64,000 nt of DNA from a virus: positions 20,499-84,498 of the IMG/VR virus record IMGVR_UViG_3300040801_001025; one strand, written 5' to 3'. Below, in pieces: positions 49,076 to 57,486 of the stretch (positions are counted from its first letter, which is position 1; each line of letters starts with the position of its first letter). The notes under the pieces are model-generated. The model was not told where the DNA came from. It ran no database searches and saw only the letters and a list, made by a program, of their open reading frames with translations. The position numbers were made by a program, and so were the translations under genes.

Positions 49076-50644
49076 ATGGCAGATAATAATGGGTTGTCAT
49101 CCCCGATTGAAGCTTACATCAAATATTTTAGAGATGTAAAGCCATATCACACCAAAATTCTAGAAACTCTTCGACAATTCAACTTTGTTGACTTGTTGAA
49201 TGTTACTATGGGAGAAGATACACTTCATGATTATACCATAGCTAATCGTCCTCTGTGTGACATTGTTCAACTTGGTACAGAATTTGATGAAGGTTTCATT
49301 TTCTCAGACGCCCAATTCATTGTGTCAACTAATACGACTACAAATTCTCTTACTTTAAGTGGCGACCAGACTAGTGCCTTTGCTGCTGACGATATAGTAG
49401 CTTTGTTTGGTGGCACAGGATTAGCTCCTAATGTTTCAATAATTGATACTGTATCATACAGTGCTGGAACAGACCTTACCACAATAAATTTTGTTAATGA
49501 TCTGGAAGATGGTCGAGACGATCAGTATACTCAAATTGGAAAAGAATTCTGCAACTTGATTGTTCCAATTTCGGGAGCATATGGTGAAATATTTGATGAT
49601 TCTGATTTAGTTACTGAAGCTTCGTATGTCAGTGACAACGGCAGCAATGAAATTGTTGTCTCCGGCAATGTTACCTACGATCAACGCTTTCAGATCATAA
49701 GTATTCCTAATAGCACAAATGTTGTAATTGAAGGTGATCAATCAGCTTTGTTTGGTGATAGTACATCGCCTCCCGAGTTTAGCGTGTTTAGAGTAATTCC
49801 ACGAAAAACTTATGAAATTGTATCATGTACTGCCAACACATTTGTAGTTGAAGGTAATCAAGTTTCTGACGTACTACGAACGCGTGAACTTGAAGTTCTT
49901 GGTACAGGTGTAAATGATGGTAGATACGGTGCGACCACTGCTGTTTATGACCCGGCTACGAATGAAACAACTATTACCATCAATGCTACACAGACAATTA
50001 ACACTGCCTATTGTGGTGGCATTTTAAGTGTTGAAAACTCTGCAAGAAACAGAGGTTTTTACAATGTAACAAATGCAACTTTTGATGGTATCAACACAAT
50101 TATTACAGTTGATGCTGCCACACCGTTTGAGTTGACTGATACTACAGAAGCTGATCGTCATGGTACAATTGTCATTAGAACAGGCATGACACCTCGTAGG
50201 ATTATTCGAACTGAAGTTAACAGAACTAGAATTGACACAGTATACACCAATCCTAACACGTTTACCGACCCATTTCCACCAAATAATCTTGAAGGCGATG
50301 AATACGCTGCTGATGCGAACACTGGCATCGATCCAAACAACATTCCGAATGATTTAAATCCGGCCGATGCCGATGACTTCTTAGATGCTTCTAATGTAGT
50401 TGATTTAATTACAATAACTGAAGATGTTGACTATGTAATATTACGATCTAATTACGACCCAGATACCGATCAAACAACATTGGAAATTGTTGGAGAAATT
50501 GGTGGAACGATTACTGGTTCTGTTGTACAAATGTTTGGTCATCTGTCTAGCGGCTATGACTCTCCTGATATTCAAGACCCAGATGAGAATCATCTATCTG
50601 TTATTATGACAGACAAATTAGAAGTGACGCAAATTAGACTATAA
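49076..50644 (+). CDS. Large virion structural / tail protein, 522 aa
   Basis: Opens SSPIEAYIKYFRDVKPYHTKI and is otherwise beta-rich with repeated NTTTNSLTLSGD-, NEIVVSGNVTYDQR- and NTFVVEGNQVSD-type units of ~60 residues, fitting a fibre or baseplate protein. Acidic C-terminal third. Late promoter upstream. Its last 11 bases overlap the convergent gene. I cannot name the T4 counterpart. Confidence 0.75.
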   Translation: MADNNGLSSPIEAYIKYFRDVKPYHTKILETLRQFNFVDLLNVTMGEDTLHDYTIANRPLCDIVQLGTEFDEGFIFSDAQFIVSTNTTTNSLTLSGDQTSAFAADDIVALFGGTGLAPNVSIIDTVSYSAGTDLTTINFVNDLEDGRDDQYTQIGKEFCNLIVPISGAYGEIFDDSDLVTEASYVSDNGSNEIVVSGNVTYDQRFQIISIPNSTNVVIEGDQSALFGDSTSPPEFSVFRVIPRKTYEIVSCTANTFVVEGNQVSDVLRTRELEVLGTGVNDGRYGATTAVYDPATNETTITINATQTINTAYCGGILSVENSARNRGFYNVTNATFDGINTIITVDAATPFELTDTTEADRHGTIVIRTGMTPRRIIRTEVNRTRIDTVYTNPNTFTDPFPPNNLEGDEYAADANTGIDPNNIPNDLNPADADDFLDASNVVDLITITEDVDYVILRSNYDPDTDQTTLEIVGEIGGTITGSVVQMFGHLSSGYDSPDIQDPDENHLSVIMTDKLEVTQIRL

Positions 50645-51236
50645 TAAAGGAAGGAACCTCGCGCTTCTTCCATGCAAACATATCACGCTTTGCACCATTA
50701 TAGTAAGCATGATATGAGGCAATAGAATCACCTTCAACTTTATATTGCTCTTCCATGGCAGGCGTGGGCTCTGTTCTATACAGACCACGAGTAATGTTAT
50801 TTGGACATGCAGCAAGGTAAGGAATGAGTGCCGCAGTCTTGTGCTTCTTACCGTATCGATACGTATACTCGCTCAACAATGCACATAGAAGATCAAGCAG
50901 CCACAAATAATTAGTTGCGCTTTCTCTTACCCAAATTGCAGATGGGTGATTGGGATGAGTATGGCGATACAGATATCGTTCTTTCATAATATCCGTATGG
51001 TGAAGAGTCAAATCAATGCGAACTTTTTGTTTACCGTATTCAAGATGGCTGAACTGTTTGTTTGCATGATAGATAGCTTTGACTGGAGTATATGGAACTT
51101 CTACAGGCACCCCGTCCAGAATTCTATGAGCCGTGGATAAAAGCTGTGCGTATTCAAGTATCATTTTTACTACGTGTTTGTCCACATGCCACTGTGCGCA
51201 AATCGTAGGATCGGGGTCCAAATAAAATATATTCAT
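50634..51236 (-). CDS. Phage hypothetical protein, 200 aa
   Basis: Opens MNIFYLDPDPTICAQWHVDK, then HVVKMILEYAQLLSTAHR; His, Trp and Asp rich with many aromatic helices. I recall proteins with the WHVDKHVVKM opening in several large phages, always without known function. RBS AAGGA. First of three adjacent minus-strand genes to end. Confidence 0.75.
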   Translation of the reverse strand: MNIFYLDPDPTICAQWHVDKHVVKMILEYAQLLSTAHRILDGVPVEVPYTPVKAIYHANKQFSHLEYGKQKVRIDLTLHHTDIMKERYLYRHTHPNHPSAIWVRESATNYLWLLDLLCALLSEYTYRYGKKHKTAALIPYLAACPNNITRGLYRTEPTPAMEEQYKVEGDSIASYHAYYNGAKRDMFAWKKREVPSFIIV

Positions 51237-51237
51237 A

Positions 51238-51537
51238 TTAATCCTTGGTTTCGTATTCTTCCACTATTACGTGGCAACCATACCCTTTTAAATCGTTAGG
51301 AACCCATAGATCAGGGCTTCTACATACATAACTCCTAACTACATCATGAGGTTCCCAACCATATTCTGTATCAAGGTCACCAGTAAGAACCCAAAAGGCA
51401 TACCAATCATGAAGACTTTGACGACAGATCATTTTTACATGATCTGCCGCCGCTTTGCGTGCATTGTACTGGTTCAGATAGAGCCCGACAAGCTCAAAAT
51501 GATCATAGTCAGACTCATAAACCATGTAGATTTTCAT
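51238..51537 (-). CDS. Hypothetical protein, 99 aa
   Basis: Aromatic-rich (KIYMVYESDYDHFELVGLY, WYAFWVLTGDLDTEYGW). Overlaps the upstream nucleotidase stop by four bases. Resembles small regulators that read as 'activity while tracking' by layout only; no family recognised. Confidence 0.65.
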   Translation of the reverse strand: MKIYMVYESDYDHFELVGLYLNQYNARKAAADHVKMICRQSLHDWYAFWVLTGDLDTEYGWEPHDVVRSYVCRSPDLWVPNDLKGYGCHVIVEEYETKD

Positions 51538-52040
51538 GCCGCGTCAATCTCCTGCATCAAGTTGGTCAACTCATCAATCGTCTTCTTTGCACTCTTGTGA
51601 AGCACACCGATTCCGTTAGCATTGATCCATGGGCTGATGGACTTGGTACGATCATCGATTAGGATAGCCTTCTCGTGAGCGTACTCAGCCTTGTTACTGG
51701 ACGACTGCACGCAGATGCACTCAACGTCCCAACCGTATTTTTCACCAACCCATGCCTTCTTCTGACCGGCTGCGTCTCGTGGCGTAGTACCCGTTGCCGT
51801 AAGGATTCTTACAGTTTCAAAGTGTCTCGTCACGAATTCCCACAGCCTATCGGCATCCGGCATCTTGGGCAAGCTGTAAAACCAACCCTTGACTTCACGG
51901 TCATATCGTTCGATAGCCGACCATACTTTACCTTGCTTATGAGTCTTCATGGACATGCCAAAACGATCTTTCGTTGCTTGGTCAAAATCAGCCAAAACCC
52001 CATCAAGGTCTACATATACTTCATATTCTTCCACTTTCAT
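51534..52040 (-). CDS. HAD-type 5'(3')-deoxyribonucleotidase-like
   Basis: 168 aa. VYVDLDGVLADFD (motif I, two Asp), ILTATGTTP (motif II), and AILIDDRTKS (motif IV), with the short cap typical of bacterial and phage 5'(3')-nucleotidases. RBS AGGAGAAG. May balance dNMP pools. Confidence 0.85.
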   Translation of the reverse strand: MKVEEYEVYVDLDGVLADFDQATKDRFGMSMKTHKQGKVWSAIERYDREVKGWFYSLPKMPDADRLWEFVTRHFETVRILTATGTTPRDAAGQKKAWVGEKYGWDVECICVQSSSNKAEYAHEKAILIDDRTKSISPWINANGIGVLHKSAKKTIDELTNLMQEIDAA

Positions 52041-52050
52041 TTTCTTCTCC

Positions 52051-52059
52051 TATAAATAT
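52051..52059 (+). promoter_or_regulatory. T4-type late promoter, TATAAATAT
   Basis: Box 18 bases before the GTG start at 52077; AAGGGG is the ribosome site. Confidence 0.7.
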
Positions 52060-52076
52060 TCAAAAGGGGTAGACTC

Positions 52077-52364
52077 GTGTACAAACCAAACAATCCAACC
52101 GATTTCTTTATCAATATTGTCGCCAACAGGCCAGCACTTCCGTCAATGTCCGATTCGGAAGTAGAACGTCTAGTGTCTGTGCTAGAAGGTCTTCAGGTGT
52201 ACTTGGATGAGCGAAAGAGCCCGACACCATGTGAAAAGAAATTAGGCTTTAACGGTCGAAGTTTGCTTCGTGAGTACCGTTATCTCACCGACCCAACCCT
52301 GCGCCAAGATGACTTGGATTACGACGGTGAGAGTGTCTATGAATATTTAGTAGAGAACTACTAA
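52077..52364 (+). CDS. Hypothetical protein, 95 aa
   Basis: GTG start with AAGGGG nine bases upstream. Helical N-terminal half (DSEVERLVSVLEGLQVYLDE) and an acidic, Tyr-rich end. Its stop overlaps the convergent ATPase gene by four bases. No family recognised. Confidence 0.65.
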   Translation: MYKPNNPTDFFINIVANRPALPSMSDSEVERLVSVLEGLQVYLDERKSPTPCEKKLGFNGRSLLREYRYLTDPTLRQDDLDYDGESVYEYLVENY

Positions 52365-53818
52365 CTAGTCAATTCTTTTACACGATTGATAACGTCAAAC
52401 CACTTATCAGTTTTTCCAAGACGCTCAAAGTACTTGTTAACTTCCCAGCAGTGATCAAAGATTTCATCCCAATCATCACTCACATGCTTTGCCATCGCTC
52501 GTCGGATATTCTTCAACGTCGGAGCTAGAAGTTGAGGTTGCCATGAAGTCTTCACTTTAAAGGCCATTTCATCCGTTGTCAAGATCAATTCGCAAGCAAT
52601 TGAAAGAGCTTTCACATACTGACCGGCTGCGCAGTCGTAATTGAATTCATTAGACATTGGCAACATAGCAAAGTATTTCTGCTTGTTGGCATCTTTACCA
52701 ATCTCAGTCGTAAAAACTGCATCGTAAGCCTCAGTCAGTTTGATTTCAAACTCAGCAGGGCCAACAATATCAAGTTGCCGCTCCGACGCACAGCGAATAA
52801 TGTCTGTCATAATCGGCTGCGGCACATTTCCGCCAGCACGAATACTTGTGGCAATTTGCTGAACGATATCAGCATCGCCATGCTGCATGATGCGCCTACG
52901 AACTGCTTCATCCTTGCCACTGATTGCTTGTGACACATATTCACGAGGAATGTACGGCAGAAAGACTGATACATATCCTTCGCTCGCAAACACAGTGTCT
53001 TTAACATTGGTCACAAAGTTAATGTTGCTGAATCGTTTACGAATCTTGTCCGGGTTATTGGACTTGTACAAATTCTCCAACACTTCAGCATACGATCCAA
53101 CACGTACCATTTGTCGGAGTCGTTCTAGTGGAAACTTGTCGCCATCGAGATAATAACGAAGATCGAGACTGGGTTTCAGATAGCCCTTCAGTGCATACTC
53201 TAGACGACGTGGAGAACACATTCTTTTCAGATCATCGCTAAGCGAGCGCCACCATTCACATGCACCTGCTGCTTCTTCTGGTCCGAAAAGCTTTGCAAAG
53301 TATTCTTCATTCACATCATACGGAAGTGCAATCTGAATATGAAAACGGTCTTCAACCGCCTTGTCCATATCATCAACGTGATAAGACATTGCAGAGTCTT
53401 CTTCATTGGGATTGATTGCCACCCACACGACTTTCAGATTCGGAAACTTCATACCGTTAATGCTTTGAAACTGAATCAGTTCCATAACAGCATTGGTGAC
53501 CTTGGGCTTTGCACGGTTGAACTCGTCAATGAAGATAGCTTGAATCTGGCTTTGCTCCGAGAACTCTTTCTTGCGCAGAAACCCAAGATAGCGTTCGCCA
53601 TCTTCTTCAATAGCGTCAGGGATACCAACGAAGTCAACCCACGGGTCCATCGTTGCACCGGAAAGATAGGCATATTCCCACCCAAGCTCTTCAAAAGCTT
53701 TAAGGGTCATGCTGGTTTTACCCACTCCGTGCCATGCTTCTAGAAGCACGTTCTGCTCAGCCTCGGCAAAAGTTTTGAGCAGTTCGACGGTGACGGGTTC
53801 ACTGATTCTAACGGCCAT
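52361..53818 (-). CDS. MoxR-type AAA+ ATPase
   Basis: 485 aa. Start MAVRISEPV at 53818 has GGAGGAAT upstream. Walker A LEAWHGVGKT, Walker B AIFIDEFNRA, sensor VVWVAINPNEED and an arginine-finger-like EDRF segment match MoxR/CobS-type chaperone ATPases. The C-terminal ~250 residues are helical and unlike standard MoxR lids. It is divergent from a VWA-metallopeptidase gene, the usual partner type, so the two probably act as a remodelling pair. Confidence 0.85.
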   Translation of the reverse strand: MAVRISEPVTVELLKTFAEAEQNVLLEAWHGVGKTSMTLKAFEELGWEYAYLSGATMDPWVDFVGIPDAIEEDGERYLGFLRKKEFSEQSQIQAIFIDEFNRAKPKVTNAVMELIQFQSINGMKFPNLKVVWVAINPNEEDSAMSYHVDDMDKAVEDRFHIQIALPYDVNEEYFAKLFGPEEAAGACEWWRSLSDDLKRMCSPRRLEYALKGYLKPSLDLRYYLDGDKFPLERLRQMVRVGSYAEVLENLYKSNNPDKIRKRFSNINFVTNVKDTVFASEGYVSVFLPYIPREYVSQAISGKDEAVRRRIMQHGDADIVQQIATSIRAGGNVPQPIMTDIIRCASERQLDIVGPAEFEIKLTEAYDAVFTTEIGKDANKQKYFAMLPMSNEFNYDCAAGQYVKALSIACELILTTDEMAFKVKTSWQPQLLAPTLKNIRRAMAKHVSDDWDEIFDHCWEVNKYFERLGKTDKWFDVINRVKELTS

Positions 53819-53840
53819 GAGATTCCTCCAATTTCTTCGT

Positions 53841-53869
53841 ATCCTACGTGGCTTATGATTGGGTGTCAA
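53841..53869 (-). promoter_or_regulatory. Sigma-70 promoter for the MoxR-type gene
   Basis: Minus strand TTGACA (53869-53864), 17 bases, TAGGAT (53846-53841). Confidence 0.7.
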
Positions 53870-53875
53870 TAGGTA

Positions 53876-53903
53876 TTGCACATGCTGAGAAAGTGAGTAT
53901 AAT
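53876..53903 (+). promoter_or_regulatory. Sigma-70 promoter for the VWA-metallopeptidase gene
   Basis: TTGCAC, 16 bases, TATAAT within GAGTATAATGCTC, the same -10 context as gene 44. Its -35 is six bases from that of the divergent promoter, so the pair is probably controlled together. Confidence 0.6.
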
Positions 53904-53910
53904 GCTCGCC

Positions 53911-55260
53911 ATGGAAAACATGACTGACATCGAACGCCGGATCATTGCTCGTCGCCTTGAGGGGCATCATGCTATCTTTGAGCGTATCTGGCAACTCTCA
54001 CGCATTCGCTTTTCTAAGAAGCTGAAGACGGCAGGCGTCTACTTCAACAAGAAAGGCGAGTGCGTCGATTTTATCATCAATCCAGATTTCTGGGCAAGCT
54101 TGGATGATGTAACTAAAGACTTCGTGTTCTGTCACGAATGTCTTCATATCTCCCTCAATCACGGGCATCGATCCCTCGGAGGTGAACGCAAGCTCCACAA
54201 GATTAGAAATATTGCACAGGACTTGGTAATTAACCATGGTCTTGTAAACTATTATGGTTTTTCCAGATCAAAGATTGATCCTGATAATCGTTATTGCTGG
54301 ATTGATAAGTTCTTTTTGCCGCATGACAAAGTGCATGACGAAGAATGCTTTGAGTTTTATTTCAATCGTCTGCGTCAAATGGCACAAGATAATCCTGATC
54401 AGTTTCAGAACGGCTCTGATAATTCTGAAACTGTTGACGACCATGAAAGTTCACCTGAAGACCTTGATCTTGATCCTGACGAATATAGCGATGACTTCGA
54501 TGATGTAATCGACTATCTCAACGACAAAATGTCGGATGAAGAGAAGTACGATATGAAAGATTTCATCGAAGAGAATCAAGAGCCGGATCAATACTTTGAT
54601 GATAACACTGGTTCTAGTTCTACGAAAACGACTGATCACAAAGCAGGTAATCAAGCAGGTAAGGGCTGGACGTTTGCTCAACCTCTACCTTATAAAGAAC
54701 CTGTCAAGTTTGAAAAGATAGTGACTAGTTGGGCCAAGAAAACAATCAAAGAGAAAGAAATAGATTACGATCAGTTCGTGTTTCGTAACAGGCGCTATGC
54801 TCGCGTTTTGCGTGATCGAAAGCTCCCAACTGAACACGAAATGGAAGTATTGAATCGTGACAATGACAGGACGGTAGCATGGTTCTTTCAAGACACGTCC
54901 CACTCTTGTAAAGGTTGGCGTGATCGATTCTTCAATATTGCAGAGCGTATGCCGAAAGATATCTTCGACATGCGACTGTTTTGCTTTGACCATGAGATTC
55001 ACGACACCACACTAGAAAGCCGTGAGCTAAAAGGCTTTGGTGGTACTAGTTTCACTATCATCGAGGGCCGTATTCAGAGGGCTCTAAAAGATAGGGAAAT
55101 CCCCAAGTACCCCGATGCTGTATTTGTGATTACAGACGGTATAGGCAACGATGTGCATCCTGCGAAGCCGGATAATTGGCATGTGATGCTTACACCCGGT
55201 GGGAGAAAGTCAAACTTCAAGGGAGTTACCAATTTCTATGACTTGAAGGACTATATCTAA
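53911..55260 (+). CDS. VWA-like protein with putative metallopeptidase domain
   Basis: 449 aa from ATG 53911, which lies at or just after the predicted transcription start; the GTG at 53848 would lie upstream of the promoter. HECLH (75-79) with ISLNHG is the zinc-peptidase motif of DUF2201-type proteins. An acidic linker (~185-240) and a Ser/Thr/Gln linker follow, then a C-terminal VWA-like fold (VAWFFQDTSHSCKGWRDRFF, MRLFCFDHEI, AVFVITDG). The first VWA Asp-x-Ser site is DTS. This family pairs with MoxR ATPases in bacteria. Target unknown. Confidence 0.8.
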   Translation: MENMTDIERRIIARRLEGHHAIFERIWQLSRIRFSKKLKTAGVYFNKKGECVDFIINPDFWASLDDVTKDFVFCHECLHISLNHGHRSLGGERKLHKIRNIAQDLVINHGLVNYYGFSRSKIDPDNRYCWIDKFFLPHDKVHDEECFEFYFNRLRQMAQDNPDQFQNGSDNSETVDDHESSPEDLDLDPDEYSDDFDDVIDYLNDKMSDEEKYDMKDFIEENQEPDQYFDDNTGSSSTKTTDHKAGNQAGKGWTFAQPLPYKEPVKFEKIVTSWAKKTIKEKEIDYDQFVFRNRRYARVLRDRKLPTEHEMEVLNRDNDRTVAWFFQDTSHSCKGWRDRFFNIAERMPKDIFDMRLFCFDHEIHDTTLESRELKGFGGTSFTIIEGRIQRALKDREIPKYPDAVFVITDGIGNDVHPAKPDNWHVMLTPGGRKSNFKGVTNFYDLKDYI

Positions 55261-55263
55261 AAT

Positions 55264-55310
55264 CAATTCTCCTTGCTAATGGCCATAAATATAGTTAGCA
55301 AGGAGAATTG
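55264..55310 (+). repeat. 16-bp perfect inverted repeat around a late promoter
   Basis: CAATTCTCCTTGCTAA (55264-55279) and TTAGCAAGGAGAATTG (55295-55310). The late box is in the 15-base loop and the second arm contains the AAGGAG ribosome site of the next gene. Confidence 0.9.
55284..55292 (+). promoter_or_regulatory. T4-type late promoter, CATAAATAT
   Basis: Transcription should begin near 55297, inside the second arm, giving an RNA with an exposed ribosome site. Confidence 0.75.
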
Positions 55311-55312
55311 CC

Positions 55313-56212
55313 ATGTCTTTTCTTAGAACAATTATTGAAGAGGGCGAAAAGAAGAAAGGTAAGAAGCGTAAAGTTCCTTACCGCTTTGGTGTTCCTGCCA
55401 AATATTTAGCTGGTCTGAGTGACGAAGAAGCCAAGAAGCGTGCCGCCGCGATCAAGAAGCGTGGCGACAAGTACGAAAAAGGCAAGAAGAAAATCAAAGA
55501 TGATGATCTTCCGGGTGATCAGCCAGATACTAAAGATTCTCCTAGTACAAAACGATACCATGAAAAGTATGGTAAACCAGAATCTAAAAAGAAAAAGTCC
55601 AAAAAGGAGAATCACGAAATGACTGGTAGTATTCTAAATGAAGTAGTGCAAGAGCTTCTACTTGAAGAAGACAAGAAGAAATTCATTGCCAAGGTTGCAA
55701 AGGATACAGGTATTTCTTCCTCTATTCTAAGCCAAGTATATTCGCGTGGTATGGCGGCTGCAAGATCATCCGGTAATCGTCCGGGTGCAAACCCTGTATC
55801 ATGGGCAAAGGCTCGTGTATATTCTTTCGTAGAAAACGATAAGAAACATGATAAAGACTTACATCGTAAACGAAGTGATTCCAAAAAGCCAAAGTGGGCC
55901 GGTGACGGTGAAAAGAAAAAAGAAGAGTCTAAATCTAAAAAGAAAAAGACTAACGAGAGCTACATGTTTAAAGACAGAGCCTATGCAAAAGCTAGTCGTA
56001 GTCTCGGAGACATTCAAGATTCAGTAGACACAAAGATTGATTCAGATGAAATGCAAGAAATTGCTCGTAGAATCGCGCCTATTTATGCAAACTCTATGGG
56101 TAATAAAAGACTTGTAATGAACGCTATGAGTCAATATGACGTTCCCGAGAATATGCAATACCAACTTTTTGTATTCATCAAGCGAAATTTGGACGAATTG
56201 CTGGGCGATTGA
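55313..56212 (+). CDS. Basic late protein with DUF5824- and DUF5872-like domains
   Basis: 299 aa, Lys-rich. Residues ~20-50 (VPYRFGVPAKYLAGLSDEEA) match the short DUF5824-type motif, and ~125-170 (VAKDTGISSSILSQVYSRGM, NRPGANPVSWAKARVYSF) the DUF5872-type motif; both are found in large phage and giant-virus proteins. The family names are from memory. A C-terminal helical domain ends the protein. High charge suggests DNA or virion packaging. Confidence 0.7.
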   Translation: MSFLRTIIEEGEKKKGKKRKVPYRFGVPAKYLAGLSDEEAKKRAAAIKKRGDKYEKGKKKIKDDDLPGDQPDTKDSPSTKRYHEKYGKPESKKKKSKKENHEMTGSILNEVVQELLLEEDKKKFIAKVAKDTGISSSILSQVYSRGMAAARSSGNRPGANPVSWAKARVYSFVENDKKHDKDLHRKRSDSKKPKWAGDGEKKKEESKSKKKKTNESYMFKDRAYAKASRSLGDIQDSVDTKIDSDEMQEIARRIAPIYANSMGNKRLVMNAMSQYDVPENMQYQLFVFIKRNLDELLGD

Positions 56213-56215
56213 TTA

Positions 56216-56716
56216 ATGAAATTATTTGAAGTAAAGGGATCATACGATTATGATAAATTACATCGTTTGGACCCTGACAATCCAAATAACCCGTATAAAG
56301 TATGGGATACTAAGGAACAAAAATGGGTAGGTCTTGCTAGTCTTAGTAAAAAAAATATGCAAAAGAGAGCCGCCCGTTTAGATAATGAACACTCTTCACC
56401 GGGAAGATTTGTGGTGAAGAAAGTTTATAGCAACAATTTGCATAAGGCTGTAAAGGAGGGCTATACTTTGTTAGAGAAATATGGTCCAGAGATGCTACAG
56501 TTCCTTGCTAAAGCAGCTATCATTTATGCAGAATTTACTGATATCTTTGGTGAAGACGACGGTATAAAGAAAACTTGCGACGAATTATCGTTAAAGTATT
56601 CAACTGATCTTGAAAAGCATGATTTAACTGCGGATGAAGCAGTTGAATTGGCTCAAGGAATGCTGCGAGTTAATTCAGAAGATGATATCAGAGCATATCT
56701 AAAGAAGGGGCCATAA
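56216..56716 (+). CDS. Hypothetical protein, 166 aa
   Basis: Weak ribosome site; start three bases after the previous stop. N-terminal DPDNPNNPYKVWDTKEQKW and a helical C-terminal half (EMLQFLAKAAIIYAEFTDIF; DLTADEAVELAQGM). Ends at a bidirectional terminator. No family recognised. Confidence 0.7.
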   Translation: MKLFEVKGSYDYDKLHRLDPDNPNNPYKVWDTKEQKWVGLASLSKKNMQKRAARLDNEHSSPGRFVVKKVYSNNLHKAVKEGYTLLEKYGPEMLQFLAKAAIIYAEFTDIFGEDDGIKKTCDELSLKYSTDLEKHDLTADEAVELAQGMLRVNSEDDIRAYLKKGP

Positions 56717-56727
56717 GGCCCCTTTTT
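56705..56727. terminator. Bidirectional terminator
   Basis: AAGGGGCC, loop ATAA, GGCCCCTTTTT, between convergent genes and overlapping the end of the upstream gene. Confidence 0.85.
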
Positions 56728-57097
56728 ATCGTTCGAAGAATCTCGGAATCACTTCGATTTGAATTGCATCCTTACGCCTTACGGCTTCATGGATGATTTT
56801 ATTACTATGTACCGGCTTAGCACCACGTCTACGATCAATAGACCAAGTGATGTGGTATTTGCTACCATCAGGACGATCTTCATTAAAATCAATGGCGCAT
56901 AGTAGCGCCTGTACTTTTAGATCATCACTAACTGCTTCGCCAATCACATGTACAACTTTTGGCTGCGCCGGAGCGTCGCCATGATTTACACCAAATTCTT
57001 CAGTGATGTGATGTGCAATCACATTCCTAAAAAGCGGTGGATAGATACGGTATAGCTTAGCACGGCTTTCTTCCGTTAGCTCGTATCCTGTGTACAT
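56726..57097 (-). CDS. Putative second 2H-type phosphoesterase, 123 aa
   Basis: Two HxT motifs: H30-I-T32 in VIAHHITEEFG and H82-I-T84 in KYHITWSID, separated by a small alpha/beta core, as in 2H phosphoesterases. The opening MYTGYELTEESRAKLYRIYPP, and the closing SNKIIHEA, give a compact single domain. Cyclic nucleotide or RNA-end substrates are possible. It is not obviously a duplicate of the protein at 42058. RBS GGAGAA. Confidence 0.6.
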   Translation of the reverse strand: MYTGYELTEESRAKLYRIYPPLFRNVIAHHITEEFGVNHGDAPAQPKVVHVIGEAVSDDLKVQALLCAIDFNEDRPDGSKYHITWSIDRRRGAKPVHSNKIIHEAVRRKDAIQIEVIPRFFER

Positions 57098-57099
57098 GA

Positions 57100-57264
57100 T
57101 TATTCTCCTGAAATGATGATGCGAACCTGTTCCATGTGATCTGCAATGTCAGCTAGGTCGTCGTTAGACTTCATGTTTACATCGTGATTTTCCACGATTT
57201 CATCATAGTTGTCAAGCAAATCTTCAAGATCAGAGTAAAACTGAGATAGTTCTAGTTCATTCAT
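57100..57264 (-). CDS. Small acidic protein, 54 aa
   Basis: ATG 57264, TAA at 57102-57100. Reads MNELELSQFYSDLEDLLDNY, then DEIVENHDVNMKSNDDLADI, ending in VRIIISGE. It lies two bases upstream of the start of the 2H-type gene, between two other minus-strand genes. Ribosome site is weak. Function unknown. Confidence 0.55.
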   Translation of the reverse strand: MNELELSQFYSDLEDLLDNYDEIVENHDVNMKSNDDLADIADHMEQVRIIISGE

Positions 57265-57270
57265 ATTCCG

Positions 57271-57444
57271 TTATCCAAATAGTACTTGTTGTCCGCCCTC
57301 GGTAATCGGAACAATTTTTGCCCGTGCCTGCTTGTCTGGTGTAAGCGAAGCTACAAAGTTTTCCGCGAGGTGTCTTGACTGTGCATCAGTCAATTTTTGT
57401 CCGTCAAGCTCTACACGATACTTGACTGTGTTGTTATCAGTCAT
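57271..57444 (-). CDS. Small protein, 57 aa
   Basis: ATG 57444 with GGAGTTG upstream; TAA at 57273-57271. Reads MTDNNTVKYRVELDGQKLTD, then AQSRHLAENFVASL and ends GGQQVLFG, a beta-hairpin plus helix. A late box precedes it, making it the first gene of a small late operon with 57264 and 57097. Function unknown. Confidence 0.65.
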   Translation of the reverse strand: MTDNNTVKYRVELDGQKLTDAQSRHLAENFVASLTPDKQARAKIVPITEGGQQVLFG

Positions 57445-57477
57445 AATTTCAACTCCTTTATTTAGGTAAGTTGAAAC

Positions 57478-57485
57478 TATTTATG
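57478..57485 (-). promoter_or_regulatory. T4-type late promoter, CATAAATA (minus strand)
   Basis: Starts 34 bases before the 57444 ATG. A second variant, CTAAATAA, lies at 57464-57457 on the same strand. Confidence 0.6.
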
Positions 57486-57486
57486 C

